Shown here in pieces: positions 26,977 to 36,750 of a DNA stretch of 40,557 nt. Position numbers and translations under genes: made by a program. This DNA comes from a marine gamma proteobacterium HTCC2148 (GTDB lineage Bacteria; Pseudomonadota; Gammaproteobacteria; Pseudomonadales; Halieaceae). The DNA lies in the NCBI GenBank assembly GCA_000156295.1, contig DS999233.1, forward strand, positions 1 to 40,557, read 5' to 3'. Numbering within the stretch: position 1 is the first letter of the stretch; the number at the start of each line of letters is the position of its first letter. The notes under the pieces were generated by a model, which saw only the letters and a list, made by a program, of their open reading frames with translations, was not told where the DNA came from and ran no database searches.

Positions 26977-27543
26977 CTACCGCAAAAGTGCAGCGGGACA
27001 ATCACCCCACCCCCGCGCCATTCTGGGGCGCCCGAAAAGATTCGTTACCACGCTCCAACTCTTCACAGAGGGATCACTTTTGGCACAGACCATTAACGTG
27101 CGGTTTCGCCTGGAGCTACCATCGGGCCAGTAGGTAATAATTTCTTTCGCATTCCGAGTACCGGCACGATTAGTCAGGGAATACTTAGGATCAAGCCCCG
27201 CAGAAACTCGAAGAATCTGCTCATCTGCATCAAGTCTCCTGTCACCATCGTTGTCCACGAATACTGCCCAGCCATCAGCGAATACGCCGACACACCCAGC
27301 TTTTCCTGAAATTGCGACTGGCGAGGGGCACATTCTTACTCGTCTGTTACGTTTAATCGCCTCACTCCGAGTAAACACGATATCAGTCATCAGTTCAGAG
27401 ACGTATTGCCTTATGTAAACACCATGCATAAAACGCTGCATACCCGGCGCAACAACCGTTGCCAGGACACTAATAATGGACAGAACAATTAACAACTCAA
27501 CCAGAGTGAAACCGATAAGGTCCCGAGGGTGATATCCATTCAC
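26977..27543 (-). CDS. fimT: GspH/FimT-family pseudopilin
   Basis: Minor pseudopilin with prepilin signal DLIGFTLVELLIVLSIISVL, a GspH-type helix (FTRSEAIKRNRRVRMCPSP) and a beta domain with several cysteines. It is a paralogue of the FimU-like protein of the main operon. FimT-type proteins bind DNA in some naturally competent bacteria; whether this one does is unknown. 188 residues. GTG 27543 follows GGAGG at 6 bp. The start region folds into a perfect hairpin (separate entry). Convergent with pilR, 17-bp gap. Confidence 0.88.
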   Translation of the reverse strand: MNGYHPRDLIGFTLVELLIVLSIISVLATVVAPGMQRFMHGVYIRQYVSELMTDIVFTRSEAIKRNRRVRMCPSPVAISGKAGCVGVFADGWAVFVDNDGDRRLDADEQILRVSAGLDPKYSLTNRAGTRNAKEIITYWPDGSSRRNRTLMVCAKSDPSVKSWSVVTNLFGRPRMARGWGDCPAALLR

Positions 27544-27564
27544 GACGCGCCTCCGTGTCGTGAA
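27539..27564 (-). promoter_or_regulatory. hairpin enclosing the fimT ribosome binding site and start codon
   Basis: On the minus strand TTCACGAC, a 10-nt loop ACGGAGGCGC, then GTCGTGAA. The 8-bp stem is perfect. The loop holds the GGAGG ribosome binding site and the 3' arm holds the GTG start. Such a structure in mRNA would hide the start codon. The inverted repeat is seen directly; a regulatory role is inference. Confidence 0.6.
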
Positions 27565-27639
27565 AGTTACAATGGACCGGTGAGACTAGGCCAGTGTTTG
27601 GTTGAAAATGGAGAACAAGCGCCGAAAATGCTGCCTGTG

Positions 27640-28590
27640 CTAGAGGTTTGTCACCTCTATCCTGAGTTCCTTAGGCAGGGAAAAGGTCACGTTTTCAGGC
27701 TGCCCAGCGACCTCAATTGGCGCCTCTGCGCCCAGCGCACGCAAACCATCGATCACCTCCTGTACCAGCACCTCGGGTGCGGATGCACCGGCTGTCACAC
27801 CAATTCGACGCTTTCCCTTAACCCAGCGTGGATCGATGTCCTGGGCTCCATCGAGCAGATGAGCCTCAGCGCCCATGCGCTCAGCTAATTCACGCAGGCG
27901 ATTGGAATTGGAGGAATTGGGAGATCCCACTACCAGCATCAGGTCACAATCTGCGGCAAGCTGCTTTACTGCATCCTGTCGATTCTGGGTGGCATAGCAA
28001 ATATCATTTTTGCGTGGGCCTTCGATGTGCGGAAAGCGCTGCCGCAAGGCGTCGATCACCAAAGCGGTATCGTCCATAGAAAGCGTCGTCTGGGTAACGT
28101 AGGACAACTTCCCAGGGTCAGCAACGTTGAGGCTGGATGCCTGCGACTCATCTTCCACCAGGTAAATGTCACCCCCGGAGGCGCGGTTGTACTGCCCCAT
28201 GGTGCCCTCCACCTCAGGGTGACCTGCATGACCGATAAGAACACATTCACGCCCTGCAGCGCTGTACTTAGCCACTTCCATATGAACCTTGGTCACCAGC
28301 GGACAAGTTGCATCAAAAACCTTTAGCTGGCGTCGGTCTGCTTCTTTGCGTACTGCCTGGGAAACCCCGTGTGCACTAAAAATAACAATGCAGTCGTCGG
28401 GCACTTCTTCCAGTTCATCGACGAACACTGCACCGCGTGCTCGCAGGTCTTCGACGACGAATTTGTTATGCACAACTTCATGGCGTACGTAGATAGGCGC
28501 ACCAAACACTTCCAGGGCTCGGTTGACGATATCAATCGCTCTGTCGACTCCCGCGCAAAATCCACGGGGATTGGCAAGTTGCACGTCCAT
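27640..28590 (-). CDS. ispH: 4-hydroxy-3-methylbut-2-enyl diphosphate reductase
   Basis: Last enzyme of the MEP isoprenoid pathway (LytB), an iron-sulfur enzyme making IPP and DMAPP. The three cluster cysteines are at C12 ([12 protein letters not shown]), C96 ([11 protein letters not shown]) and C198 ([10 protein letters not shown]), the E. coli spacing to within one residue. Other family motifs are [12 protein letters not shown] and [11 protein letters not shown]. 316 residues. True start is ATG 28590, which shares its A with the fkpB stop (TGATG); an upstream in-frame TTG is not needed. End of the ribF-ileS-lspA-fkpB-ispH cluster. Confidence 0.97.
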   Translation of the reverse strand: MDVQLANPRGFCAGVDRAIDIVNRALEVFGAPIYVRHEVVHNKFVVEDLRARGAVFVDELEEVPDDCIVIFSAHGVSQAVRKEADRRQLKVFDATCPLVTKVHMEVAKYSAAGRECVLIGHAGHPEVEGTMGQYNRASGGDIYLVEDESQASSLNVADPGKLSYVTQTTLSMDDTALVIDALRQRFPHIEGPRKNDICYATQNRQDAVKQLAADCDLMLVVGSPNSSNSNRLRELAERMGAEAHLLDGAQDIDPRWVKGKRRIGVTAGASAPEVLVQEVIDGLRALGAEAPIEVAGQPENVTFSLPKELRIEVTNL

Positions 28591-29045
28591 CAATGCAGTT
28601 CCGCAGGTTCCACTCGATGTATCAAGACATCGAACAGAATCGTGCGCCCAGCCAATGGGTGATTAAAATCGATGGTTACCTCTTTGTCATCGAAAGAGAT
28701 AATCATGCCCGGCAGTTCACCGCCAGCGGCATCGGCGAAAGAGAACACCAAACCGATTTCCAACTCGATGTCTTCGTCAAATTGTTCCAGCGGCACCCGC
28801 TGTACATTGTTTTCGTTGGGCTGACCAAATGCATCTTCCGGAGGTACTTCAAACATTTGCCGATCGCCGGCCAACATACCGAAAATACGACGTTCAAAGC
28901 CTGGCAACAGCGAACCGTCGCCAATCGCAAAGTCCACCGGATCTCCGCCAAAGTTGGTATCCACCTCAGACCCGTCCTCAAGACTCACGGAGAAGTTGAG
29001 AAATACGCGAGTACCCTCGGACACAGGTACATTAAAATCGGTCAT
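28590..29045 (-). CDS. fkpB: FKBP-type peptidyl-prolyl isomerase, SlpA/FkpB type
   Basis: Cytoplasmic prolyl isomerase/chaperone of the SlyD-SlpA subfamily. FKBP core ([39 protein letters not shown]) with the inserted flap domain ([20 protein letters not shown]) and the returning strand [17 protein letters not shown]. No SlyD-like histidine-rich tail. 151 residues. Its ATG overlaps the lspA stop (ATGA) and its stop overlaps ispH. Confidence 0.93.
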   Translation of the reverse strand: MTDFNVPVSEGTRVFLNFSVSLEDGSEVDTNFGGDPVDFAIGDGSLLPGFERRIFGMLAGDRQMFEVPPEDAFGQPNENNVQRVPLEQFDEDIELEIGLVFSFADAAGGELPGMIISFDDKEVTIDFNHPLAGRTILFDVLIHRVEPAELH

Positions 29046-29545
29046 GCTTGTTCACTATGTCGATTGAAAAAACTATCCAGTAGCATACAGATCGCTCCTA
29101 CTGTAATTGCAGAATCTGCGATATTAAACGCTGGAAAGTACCAGCCCTGGTAATGGACGGAAATAAAATCAACCACATAGCCCAGGGCCACGCGGTCCCA
29201 AACATTACCAATAGCGCCACCCAGAATCAGCGCGAGACTAAGGCCCAGCAGCCAATGTGCCCGAGGCGCCATAAACAGCCACACTGTTAATACGCCACTA
29301 ATGACAACAGCAACAACTGTAAAGAACCAGCGCTGCCAACCACCGGCATCACTGAGAAAACTGAAGGCAGCGCCGGTATTGTGTTGCAGGGTCAAGTTAA
29401 ACCAGGAGAACACCTCTACCGGCCGCGCATACACCAGAGACTCCGTTGCCAGTGTCTTGGTGTACTGGTCCAGCAGGACCATCACCAGGGCGAGCAAATA
29501 CCAGCGCCAGGCATGCCACCCGTTACGCAAAGCTGCGCTGCTCAC
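29042..29545 (-). CDS. lspA: Lipoprotein signal peptidase (signal peptidase II)
   Basis: Inner-membrane aspartyl protease that cleaves prolipoprotein signals after lipidation. Family blocks are [29 protein letters not shown], and the two catalytic Asp regions [15 protein letters not shown] and [12 protein letters not shown]; four hydrophobic helices. The frame is open much further upstream inside ileS. I choose GTG 29545 (about 167 residues, the normal size), overlapping ileS by 23 bp; TTG 29530 is also possible. Confidence 0.93.
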   Translation of the reverse strand: MSSAALRNGWHAWRWYLLALVMVLLDQYTKTLATESLVYARPVEVFSWFNLTLQHNTGAAFSFLSDAGGWQRWFFTVVAVVISGVLTVWLFMAPRAHWLLGLSLALILGGAIGNVWDRVALGYVVDFISVHYQGWYFPAFNIADSAITVGAICMLLDSFFNRHSEQA

Positions 29546-32327
29546 CGTCACCGTCAACGTTCTGGACACAGCGCCCGCACAGCGTGGGATGCGCCGCGAA
29601 CTCACCTATGTCGGCACTTCGGTGCCAGCAACGCTCACACTTCTCAGCCTCAGAAACCGCAATAGCCAGCTTTAGGCCTTCCACCTCTGTCTGCGCTGAT
29701 GATTCCGGTACCTCCGAGGAAGGCAAAACGCGAGCTCCAGAAGTGATTAGCACGAAACGTAACTCGTCGCCCAAGGCTTCCAATTGCTGTTTTAATTCGC
29801 CAGACGCAAAGAGGGTGACCTCCGCGTCCAGGGAACCGCGCAATTCGCCCGCGGCTCGCTTGGCTTCCATTTCCTTGTTGACCGCGTCGCGCACAGCCAT
29901 GAGTTGCTGCCAGTAGCCGCGCCCCATGATTGCGTCTTCCGCAATTGGTTGCAGGCCTTCATACCATTGCTCAAGAAAAACGGAATCGCTGTGCTCGCCT
30001 GGAAGGTTCTCCCAAATTTCCTCTGCGGTATAGCTGAGGATAGGTGCAATCCAGCGCACCAGCGCTTCACCAATATGATACATCGCACTTTGCGCGCTGC
30101 GACGGGCCACTGAATCAGCCCGGGTGGTGTACTGGCGATCTTTAATCACATCCAGGTAGAAACCACCCAGGTCGCCGGCACAAAAATTATGTAGCTTCTG
30201 GTAAATCTGGTGGAACTGGAAGTTCTCATAATCAGCAATCAGTTCAGCTTGCAGGCTCGCCGCCCGGTCTACCGCCCAGCGGTCAAGCGATAGCATATCC
30301 GCGTAGGGCAGCACGTCGGTGGTCGGATCAAAACCATTGAGGTTCGAGAGCAGGAATCGAGCCGTATTGCGAATGCGCCTGTAAGAGTCAGCGGTGCGTT
30401 TGAAAATTTCATCGGAAACGGCGACCGCACCGCGAAAGTCAGCCCCTGCGACCCAAAGGCGCAAGATGTCAGCGCCCAGGTCTTTCATGACCTTGGCGGC
30501 AGGCACGATATTCCCGATGGATTTGGACATTTTTCGCCCCTCCCCATCGACGGTGAAACCATGAGTGAGCACCGTCTTGTAGGGCGCTTCACCGTAGGCC
30601 CCAATGCCAGTGAGCAGAGACGACTGAAACCAGCCACGATGTTGGTCAGAACCCTCAAGGTATAAATCCGCTGGCGAGTGCAAGCCGTCGCGCTGGCGCA
30701 GCACGCAGGCGTGGGTGACGCCAGAGTCGAACCAGACATCCAACGTGTCAGTCACTTTTTCATAATCGTCAGCGTCGGCGCCCAGCAACTCGGCTGGTTC
30801 TAGATCGAACCAGGCGTCAATGCCTGCCTCTTCAATAAGCAGCGCGACCTGTTCAATCAACTCGCTGCTGCGAGGATGTAATTCTCCGCTCTGGCGATGA
30901 ATAAACAGGGTAATAGGCACGCCCCAGGTGCGCTGTCGGGAGATACACCAGTCCGGTCGATCTTCCAGCATGGAATCAATGCGCGCCCTGCCCCACTCTG
31001 GCAGCCACTCTACGCCTTCCACTGCGGCCTTGGCGGCATCCAGTAAGCCTCGCTGATGCATGTTCACAAACCACTGCGGCGTGGCGCGGAAAATAATCGG
31101 TGTTTTGTGACGCCAACAATGGGGATAGGAATGTTCGTAGGCCTCTTCGTGCAGCAGCGCGTCGCGCTCTCGCAGCAGGTCGATAATGGCCGAGTTAGCC
31201 TTCATCACGAACTGACCGGCAAAAAATTCAGTATCTGGTAGATACACGCCGTTACTGCCAACGGGGTTGTAAACCTCGATATCGTAGGCGGCACCCACCA
31301 CGAAGTCATCCTGGCCATGCGCCGGTGCCGTATGAACCGCGCCGGTACCAGACTCGGTTGTCACGTGATCGCCAAGAATGACAGGGATTTCACGCTCCAG
31401 ATAAGGATGTTGCAACATCAATCCTTCCAGGGCAGCACCTTTGCAGCGCCCCAGGATATTGAGTAGTGGCAAGCCAAAACGCTGTACACAAGACTCCGCG
31501 AGATCGGCCGCAACCACCAGGGCCCTGCCCTGAGCGTCAATTAGCACGTATTCCAACTCAGGATGCAGGCTCACCGCCATGCTTGCGGGCAGGGTCCAGG
31601 GCGTGGTGGTCCAGATAGGGATAGCGATATTGCCCTGATAATCTGTAGCCAAAGCGGCCCTGACTGCCTGTTGATCAAGCGCGATGTAAGCAACGTCGAT
31701 CGCAGGTGATGTTTTGTCCTGATACTCCACTTCGGCTTCCGCCAACGCAGAACCACAATCGGTACACCAATGCACGGGTTTGAAGCCCTTCTGCAGATGC
31801 CCGTTGTCAACGATGCGGCCCAGGGTTCGCACAATATCCGCTTCGAAGTGATAATCCATTGTGAGGTAGGGGTTGGACCAGTCTCCAAAAACGCCCATTC
31901 GCATAAAGTCAGTTCGCTGTTTATCGACCTGGGTCCCCGCGTAATCACGGCACTTCTGGCGAAACTCAGCGGCAGTCACTTTGACCCCAGGCTTGCCGAC
32001 TTTCTTTTCCACATTCAGTTCGATGGGCAGACCATGGCAGTCCCATCCCGGAACATAGGGCGCATCGTACCCATCAAGGGTGCGAGATTTGACAATGATG
32101 TCCTTGAGAATTTTGTTCACGCCGTGACCCACGTGCAGGTCGCCGTTGGCATAGGGAGGACCATCATGAAGAATAAACTTCGGTCTTCCTGCGCTGGCCT
32201 CACGAATTTTTCCGTACAAGTCCATGTCTTGCCATTGCTGCAAGCGCTTGGGCTCACGCTGGGCGAGGCTGGCTTTCATGGGAAACGCCGTTTTCGGCAG
32301 GTTCAAGGTGTCTTTGTAGTCGCTCAT
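29523..32327 (-). CDS. ileS: Isoleucyl-tRNA synthetase
   Basis: Charges tRNA-Ile. Class I synthetase with the HIGH-type motif [20 protein letters not shown], a central editing domain ([12 protein letters not shown] region), the KMSKS loop [14 protein letters not shown] near residue 600, an anticodon-binding domain, and a C-terminal zinc-binding motif CERCW...CGRCV. 934 residues, close to E. coli (938). This is the bacterial, zinc-tailed type. It sits 8 bp after ribF, the conserved order. Confidence 0.98.
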   Translation of the reverse strand: MSDYKDTLNLPKTAFPMKASLAQREPKRLQQWQDMDLYGKIREASAGRPKFILHDGPPYANGDLHVGHGVNKILKDIIVKSRTLDGYDAPYVPGWDCHGLPIELNVEKKVGKPGVKVTAAEFRQKCRDYAGTQVDKQRTDFMRMGVFGDWSNPYLTMDYHFEADIVRTLGRIVDNGHLQKGFKPVHWCTDCGSALAEAEVEYQDKTSPAIDVAYIALDQQAVRAALATDYQGNIAIPIWTTTPWTLPASMAVSLHPELEYVLIDAQGRALVVAADLAESCVQRFGLPLLNILGRCKGAALEGLMLQHPYLEREIPVILGDHVTTESGTGAVHTAPAHGQDDFVVGAAYDIEVYNPVGSNGVYLPDTEFFAGQFVMKANSAIIDLLRERDALLHEEAYEHSYPHCWRHKTPIIFRATPQWFVNMHQRGLLDAAKAAVEGVEWLPEWGRARIDSMLEDRPDWCISRQRTWGVPITLFIHRQSGELHPRSSELIEQVALLIEEAGIDAWFDLEPAELLGADADDYEKVTDTLDVWFDSGVTHACVLRQRDGLHSPADLYLEGSDQHRGWFQSSLLTGIGAYGEAPYKTVLTHGFTVDGEGRKMSKSIGNIVPAAKVMKDLGADILRLWVAGADFRGAVAVSDEIFKRTADSYRRIRNTARFLLSNLNGFDPTTDVLPYADMLSLDRWAVDRAASLQAELIADYENFQFHQIYQKLHNFCAGDLGGFYLDVIKDRQYTTRADSVARRSAQSAMYHIGEALVRWIAPILSYTAEEIWENLPGEHSDSVFLEQWYEGLQPIAEDAIMGRGYWQQLMAVRDAVNKEMEAKRAAGELRGSLDAEVTLFASGELKQQLEALGDELRFVLITSGARVLPSSEVPESSAQTEVEGLKLAIAVSEAEKCERCWHRSADIGEFAAHPTLCGRCVQNVDGDGEQRSFA

Positions 32328-32335
32328 ATCACTCG

Positions 32336-33274
32336 TTATGCCTGTAGCCGTTGAAACCAGGCTCGGGTATTTTCAATGTCTGTTGCAATGTTCGTCTTCA
32401 GCTCGTCCACCGAATCGAACTTCATTTCGTCCCGCAATTTATGCCGGAAAGTCACTTCAATGTGCTGGCCGTAAAGTTCAATTTCCCGATCGAGCAAATG
32501 CACTTCAAGGTTAGCCTTAATGCTGTCATTCACGGTCGGTCTAACGCCAACGTTGGCTACGCCCCGGGCGCCAGTCATACCCGCGCCGCTAACTTCCACG
32601 ACATACACACCCGCCAGCGGTGCCCGCAGTCTACATAATTCCAAATTCGCGGTGGGCGTCCCTATGGTCTGGCCCAGTTGCCGCCCGTAAATAACCTTGC
32701 CAGAAATGCTATATGGCCGACCGAGCATGGTCTCTGCCCGGTCGAAATCAGCCTGCTCAAGCGCATGACGTATGCGCGTGCTGCTAATGCGCTTTCCCTC
32801 CCACTCCTGGGTGGGCGTCGGACCCGCATCGTAGCCATGCGACTCGCCCTGCTGCTGGATAAACTGCACATCGCCCTGGCGGTCATTACCGAAGCGAAAA
32901 TCGTCTCCCAGCACCAGGTATTTCGCACCGAGACCCGCGGCGAAGACATCGTCCACAAACTGTTGCGCCGACATAGCCCTCAGCGCCTCGTTGAAGCGGA
33001 TACGCAAAACCCGGTCAACCCCCAGATCAGCCATTGCCTGGAATTTTTCTCTGAAGCTCATGATCCTGGCCGGTGCTTCGACAGGGGAAAAATACTCCCT
33101 TGGCAATGGCTCGAATACGATCACCACACTCGGAAGATCAAGCTCAGCGGCCTTCTCCTTCAAGTGATGAATCACCGCTTGGTGCCCCAGGTGCACGCCG
33201 TCGAAGGCCCCTATGGTGGCCACGCAACCGCGATGTCTGGGCCGCAAATTGTGCAGGCCGCGTATTAGCTCCAT
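32336..33274 (-). CDS. ribF: Bifunctional riboflavin kinase / FAD synthetase
   Basis: Makes FMN and then FAD. The N-terminal nucleotidyltransferase has [16 protein letters not shown] and the [15 protein letters not shown] motif; the C-terminal kinase has [23 protein letters not shown] 33274 gives [10 protein letters not shown], matching E. coli MKLIRGIHNL; the longer frame adds 15 unlikely residues across the promoter. 312 residues. First gene of the ribF-ileS-lspA-fkpB-ispH operon; the upstream ribosome binding site is weak. Confidence 0.95.
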   Translation of the reverse strand: MELIRGLHNLRPRHRGCVATIGAFDGVHLGHQAVIHHLKEKAAELDLPSVVIVFEPLPREYFSPVEAPARIMSFREKFQAMADLGVDRVLRIRFNEALRAMSAQQFVDDVFAAGLGAKYLVLGDDFRFGNDRQGDVQFIQQQGESHGYDAGPTPTQEWEGKRISSTRIRHALEQADFDRAETMLGRPYSISGKVIYGRQLGQTIGTPTANLELCRLRAPLAGVYVVEVSGAGMTGARGVANVGVRPTVNDSIKANLEVHLLDREIELYGQHIEVTFRHKLRDEMKFDSVDELKTNIATDIENTRAWFQRLQA

Positions 33275-33308
33275 CAGAAGTGGGGACGCTCGTCGAGTCA
33301 AACACCAG

Positions 33309-33338
33309 ATTATAGCCAAATCAGGGAGTCGCTGAAAC
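33309..33338 (-). promoter_or_regulatory. probable ribF operon promoter
   Basis: A perfect -10 TATAAT (33309-33314) lies 35 bp before the ribF ATG on the minus strand. The only -35 candidates (GTTTCA or TTTCAG, 33332-33338) are weak. The 135-bp gap after murJ shows a small hairpin, GCTTG-TCGG-CAAGC, but no U-tract terminator. Confidence 0.45.
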
Positions 33339-33409
33339 GTGCAATTTGAACATATGATTGGCCAATTCAGAAGTGACGAGGCGAGCTTGCCGACAAGCCT
33401 TGACGCGAA

Positions 33410-34993
33410 TCAGACAGCGCCGGGGGCTCTGAGGTGACGCATACGCGTTCCACACAGGACGTGCGCCAGCAGGTAGGCAGCAATACCGGCGCCACAGACC
33501 AGCAATATTTCCAGCGACCGGCGCTGCCAACTCCAGTCCAGCCACACATCTGCACCCTCGCCCAGCAGCAACACCACCGCCGTCATTGCGCTGGTAGCTG
33601 CAAACAACCTCAGAATATAAGCGCCCCAACCCGGCTGCCAGGTGAACACACCTTGCTTTAATAATCCTCGCAGCAAAAGGCCTGCATTGAGCCAGGCCGA
33701 CGCGCTGGTTGCCAAAGCCAGGCCCACATGGCCCACGTTGAAATACCACAGCAAGGGCAGCACGAAGGCGAGGTTCATCACCATATTCGCCGCCATAGCG
33801 ATAATACCAATCTTTACCGGAGTCGCAGTGTCCTTGCGGGCGTAATAGCCAGGCGCCAGGATTTTGATCAACATAAAGGCAATCAGGCCCAGACTGTATG
33901 CTCGCAAGCTGAGCGACGCCATGTCCACATCGGTTGGAGTCAGTGCACCGTATTGGAACAGGGTAATGAGAATAGGCTCTGCCAGCAGGATAAGTGCCAG
34001 TGCGGCAGGCAAGCCGATCAGCAGCACCGAGCGCATGGCCCAATCCAGAGTGGAAGCAAATTGATCTTCCCTGGCGGCCGCACGATGGGCCGACAAGTTG
34101 GGCAAAATGACGGTGGCGATCGCAATACCGAATACGCCCAATGGCAACTCCGCCAATCGATCGGAGTAATACAGCCATGAAACACTGCCAGTCGGCAAAA
34201 AAGAGGCAAGTACGGTGTCCAGCAACAGGTTGATTTGACTGACAGACACACCGAACAAAGCGGGAATCATCAACTTAAGAATGCGCCGAACGCCCTCGTC
34301 TTTGCCATCAAACACCGGCCGGGGGACCAGGTCCAGACGGTAAAGAGAAGGCAGTTGAAACAATAATTGGATAATGCCAGCAAAAAATACACCCCATGCC
34401 AAAGCAAACACAGGCTCATCAAACCAGGGCGATGCCACTGTGGCTGCGAATATGAGTGACAGATTCAGAAACACCGGCGTAAAGGCAGGCACGGCGAAGC
34501 GACCATAGCTGTTCAGAATTGCGCCGCAAAATCCCGTCATCGATATCAGCAGCAAGTAGGGGAAGGTGATGCGAATCATGTCGGCGGTCAGTTGAAACTT
34601 TTCCGGCTGACTGACAAAGCCCGGCGCAAAAATTGCCGCAACAATGGGCGAAGCCGCAACTGTAATCAGCGTCAGCAACAACAAAGTGCCGCCCAGCACC
34701 CCGGCAACACGATCGACCAAAGCCTGCACGGCGTCATGGGCACCCTGCTCTTTGTAATCGGCAAGTACCGGCACAAACGCCTGCGAAAACGCGCCCTCGG
34801 CAAACAGGCGGCGCAGGAAGTTAGGGATCTTGAACGCAACGAAAAATGCATCGGCATTGGCACTGGCACCAATGAAGGCAGCTATCACGATATCCCGAAG
34901 CAAACCCAGCACGCGGGAAATCATGGTCATGCTGCCGACCAGAGCGCTGGAGCGCAACAGACCGGGCCTGGCTTTTTCGCTAGCGTCAGACAT
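33410..34993 (-). CDS. murJ: Lipid II flippase MurJ
   Basis: MVF/MOP-superfamily membrane protein that flips the peptidoglycan precursor lipid II. Starts with SSALVGSMTMISRVLGLLRD, then ASANADAFFVAFKIPNFLRR, LFAEGAFSQAFVPVLADYKE, classic MurJ blocks, with about 14 hydrophobic helices over 527 residues. Starts 19 bp after nudF on the same strand. In Pseudomonas and E. coli relatives rpsT lies near murJ or ribF; here nudF and pyrB lie upstream and no rpsT is visible. Confidence 0.97.
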   Translation of the reverse strand: MSDASEKARPGLLRSSALVGSMTMISRVLGLLRDIVIAAFIGASANADAFFVAFKIPNFLRRLFAEGAFSQAFVPVLADYKEQGAHDAVQALVDRVAGVLGGTLLLLTLITVAASPIVAAIFAPGFVSQPEKFQLTADMIRITFPYLLLISMTGFCGAILNSYGRFAVPAFTPVFLNLSLIFAATVASPWFDEPVFALAWGVFFAGIIQLLFQLPSLYRLDLVPRPVFDGKDEGVRRILKLMIPALFGVSVSQINLLLDTVLASFLPTGSVSWLYYSDRLAELPLGVFGIAIATVILPNLSAHRAAAREDQFASTLDWAMRSVLLIGLPAALALILLAEPILITLFQYGALTPTDVDMASLSLRAYSLGLIAFMLIKILAPGYYARKDTATPVKIGIIAMAANMVMNLAFVLPLLWYFNVGHVGLALATSASAWLNAGLLLRGLLKQGVFTWQPGWGAYILRLFAATSAMTAVVLLLGEGADVWLDWSWQRRSLEILLVCGAGIAAYLLAHVLCGTRMRHLRAPGAV

Positions 34994-35012
34994 GCTCAGT
35001 TAACCTGGGGCC

Positions 35013-35630
35013 TCAGCCCCAGCGCTCCCGCAATGCATCGATATTGTTCTGCAACCACAGCAGGGAGATCAACGTATGGCCGTTAGGTATGCGATTCTGG
35101 GCGACCAACTCAAAAGCATCGGCGACGGGCACCGAATGCACGAGAATGTTCTCACCTTCCTCGGCCAGACCGTGCACACCGGTGCCAACCTCTCCGGATA
35201 CTCGACCGCAGAACAGCCTGACCTGTTCGGTACAGGCGCCGGCACTGGGCAGAACGGTCGCTATGGCCTCCAGCTCACTGATCGCGCAGCCCGCCTCCTC
35301 CATCGCCTCGCGATGTACCACTTGCTCATCACTTTCTTGCGGCTCTACGATGCCGGCAATCAACTCCAGCATCCAGGGACTGTCGCTAGCACGCATGGCA
35401 CCCGGTCGAAACTGCTCAATCATCACCAGGCTATCGCTTAAGGGGTCATAGGGCAGTACGCCAACTGCGTCGCCGCGTTCAAACACCTCCCGGACCTGGG
35501 GCTCCACCCAACCTCCGTCAAAAGCCCGATACTGCAGGGTAAGTTTGCGCACACTGAAGTAGCCCTGATAGGCCATTTCCTCGCTCAGGACGCGAACATC
35601 ATCGGCACCAAAGGTAAGCTCCAGCGGCAT
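35013..35630 (-). CDS. nudF: ADP-ribose pyrophosphatase (Nudix), NudF-type
   Basis: Hydrolyses ADP-ribose and related sugar nucleotides. The Nudix box is complete at about residues 93-115 (GIVEPQE, then REAMEEAGC), fitting G-x5-E-x7-REU-x-EE-x-GU. The preceding LVMIEQFRPGAM and the ADP-ribose-type C-terminus fit NudF. 205 residues from ATG 35630, which shares its A with the pyrB stop (TGATG). A strong hairpin CTGGGGC-TGAG-GCCCCAG surrounds its stop (35004-35021) but lacks a U-tract. Confidence 0.92.
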   Translation of the reverse strand: MPLELTFGADDVRVLSEEMAYQGYFSVRKLTLQYRAFDGGWVEPQVREVFERGDAVGVLPYDPLSDSLVMIEQFRPGAMRASDSPWMLELIAGIVEPQESDEQVVHREAMEEAGCAISELEAIATVLPSAGACTEQVRLFCGRVSGEVGTGVHGLAEEGENILVHSVPVADAFELVAQNRIPNGHTLISLLWLQNNIDALRERWG

Positions 35631-36643
35631 CAAAAACGGCCTGCTGTATACCAGTTGACCTCACGGGAGTATTCCGCAACCTGCCCTACAACATCGAGGG
35701 TCAGGGCAAATAAAGCCATTCTTACCAACACACCGTTATCGGTCTGGCGAAAAATCGCCAGGTTGGGATTATCATTCAGATCGTCATCCAGCTCCCGGGC
35801 GTTGTCGCGCGAGTCCCTGGGCAAAGGGTGCATGATGACTGTGTTGGGTTCGCAGTTAGCCGTGTAAACACTCTGGTTGAGACGGAACCGCCCTCGATAC
35901 AAGTCGGCCTCCTCTTGGGAGTTAAAGCGCTCTTCCTGTATACGAGTAGAGTAAACGATATCGACGTGGGCTATGCTCTCTTCCAGAGCATCGGACTCCT
36001 CTACCTGCATACCGGCTCTGCGCATCTGCTCGACAATTTCACTGGGCATGCGCAGCTCACCCGGGCTGACCAGCCTGACCTGAACATCGTCATAGAGACA
36101 CAGTAACTTGCACAACGAATGCACGGTTCGCCCGTACCTGAGGTCGCCCACCATCGCGATTCGCAATTTATCGATGCTGCGGCGCTGCTCACTCAGCTCT
36201 TTCTTGATGGTGTATAAATCCAGTAAAGCCTGGCTGGGGTGCTCGTTACTGCCATCGCCCCCATTGAGCACGGGCACCCTGCTGGCAGCGGCAAACTCGG
36301 CAACAGAGCCCTCTGCCGGATGGCGCATCACAATGACATCGGAATACCCGCTGAGCACTCTGGCGGTGTCGTAAAGGGACTCGCCCTTGGCGATAGCAGT
36401 GGACTCGAAGCCTGTAGTTTCACGAACCTCACCGCCCAGCAAGTTAAAAGCACTGCCAAAACTGACCCGGGTTCGGGTACTGGGTTCGAAAAACATATTG
36501 CCGAGAATGGCTCCGTCCAGAACCTTGGTCACTCTCTGGCGCTGGGCGTAGGGCTCCATTTGATCAGCAACCGAGAAGATACGCTCCACATCGGCGCGTT
36601 CAAACTGCTGAATTGACAGGATATGGCTTCCAGCGAATTCCAC
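35630..36643 (-). CDS. pyrB: Aspartate carbamoyltransferase, long stand-alone form
   Basis: Catalyses carbamoyl-aspartate formation in pyrimidine synthesis. Carbamoyl-phosphate site FFEPSTRTRVSFG (S55-T58), active-site lysine in AIAKGESLYDT (K86), HPSQALLDLYT (H135), GDLRYGRTVHSL and MHPLPRDSRD. 337 residues, longer than E. coli PyrB (311) and most like the ~335-residue form I recall from Shewanella. No pyrI or pyrC' is adjacent, so it may be unregulated or a second copy. GTG 36643 follows AGGAG. Coupled to nudF. Confidence 0.92.
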   Translation of the reverse strand: MEFAGSHILSIQQFERADVERIFSVADQMEPYAQRQRVTKVLDGAILGNMFFEPSTRTRVSFGSAFNLLGGEVRETTGFESTAIAKGESLYDTARVLSGYSDVIVMRHPAEGSVAEFAAASRVPVLNGGDGSNEHPSQALLDLYTIKKELSEQRRSIDKLRIAMVGDLRYGRTVHSLCKLLCLYDDVQVRLVSPGELRMPSEIVEQMRRAGMQVEESDALEESIAHVDIVYSTRIQEERFNSQEEADLYRGRFRLNQSVYTANCEPNTVIMHPLPRDSRDNARELDDDLNDNPNLAIFRQTDNGVLVRMALFALTLDVVGQVAEYSREVNWYTAGRF

Positions 36644-36678
36644 GTTTGATCTCTCCTGAGTCTGTTTGTACTGGGGGA

Positions 36679-36699
36679 ATTATACGGTCAGTACCTGAC
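36679..36699 (-). promoter_or_regulatory. pyrB promoter -10 with an adjoining palindrome
   Basis: A perfect -10 TATAAT (36679-36684) lies 36 bp before the pyrB start on the minus strand. The palindrome GTCAG-GTA-CTGAC (36687-36699) fills the promoter spacer just upstream, a typical operator position. No good -35 is present, suggesting activator dependence or a weak promoter. Which protein would bind is unknown. Confidence 0.45.
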
Positions 36700-36750
36700 G
36701 GGAGCCATGTGCTTAATACCGATTCTGGTCGCCAAAGCAGCGCAAAACCG

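Noticed and set aside
33321-34178. 285-codon minus-strand frame
   Set aside because: Out-of-frame shadow of murJ; the murJ frame shows clear family motifs throughout this DNA.
35004-35021. CTGGGGC-TGAG-GCCCCAG hairpin as a terminator before murJ
   Set aside because: It straddles the nudF stop and lacks a U-tract; murJ follows at 19 bp, so read-through is expected.
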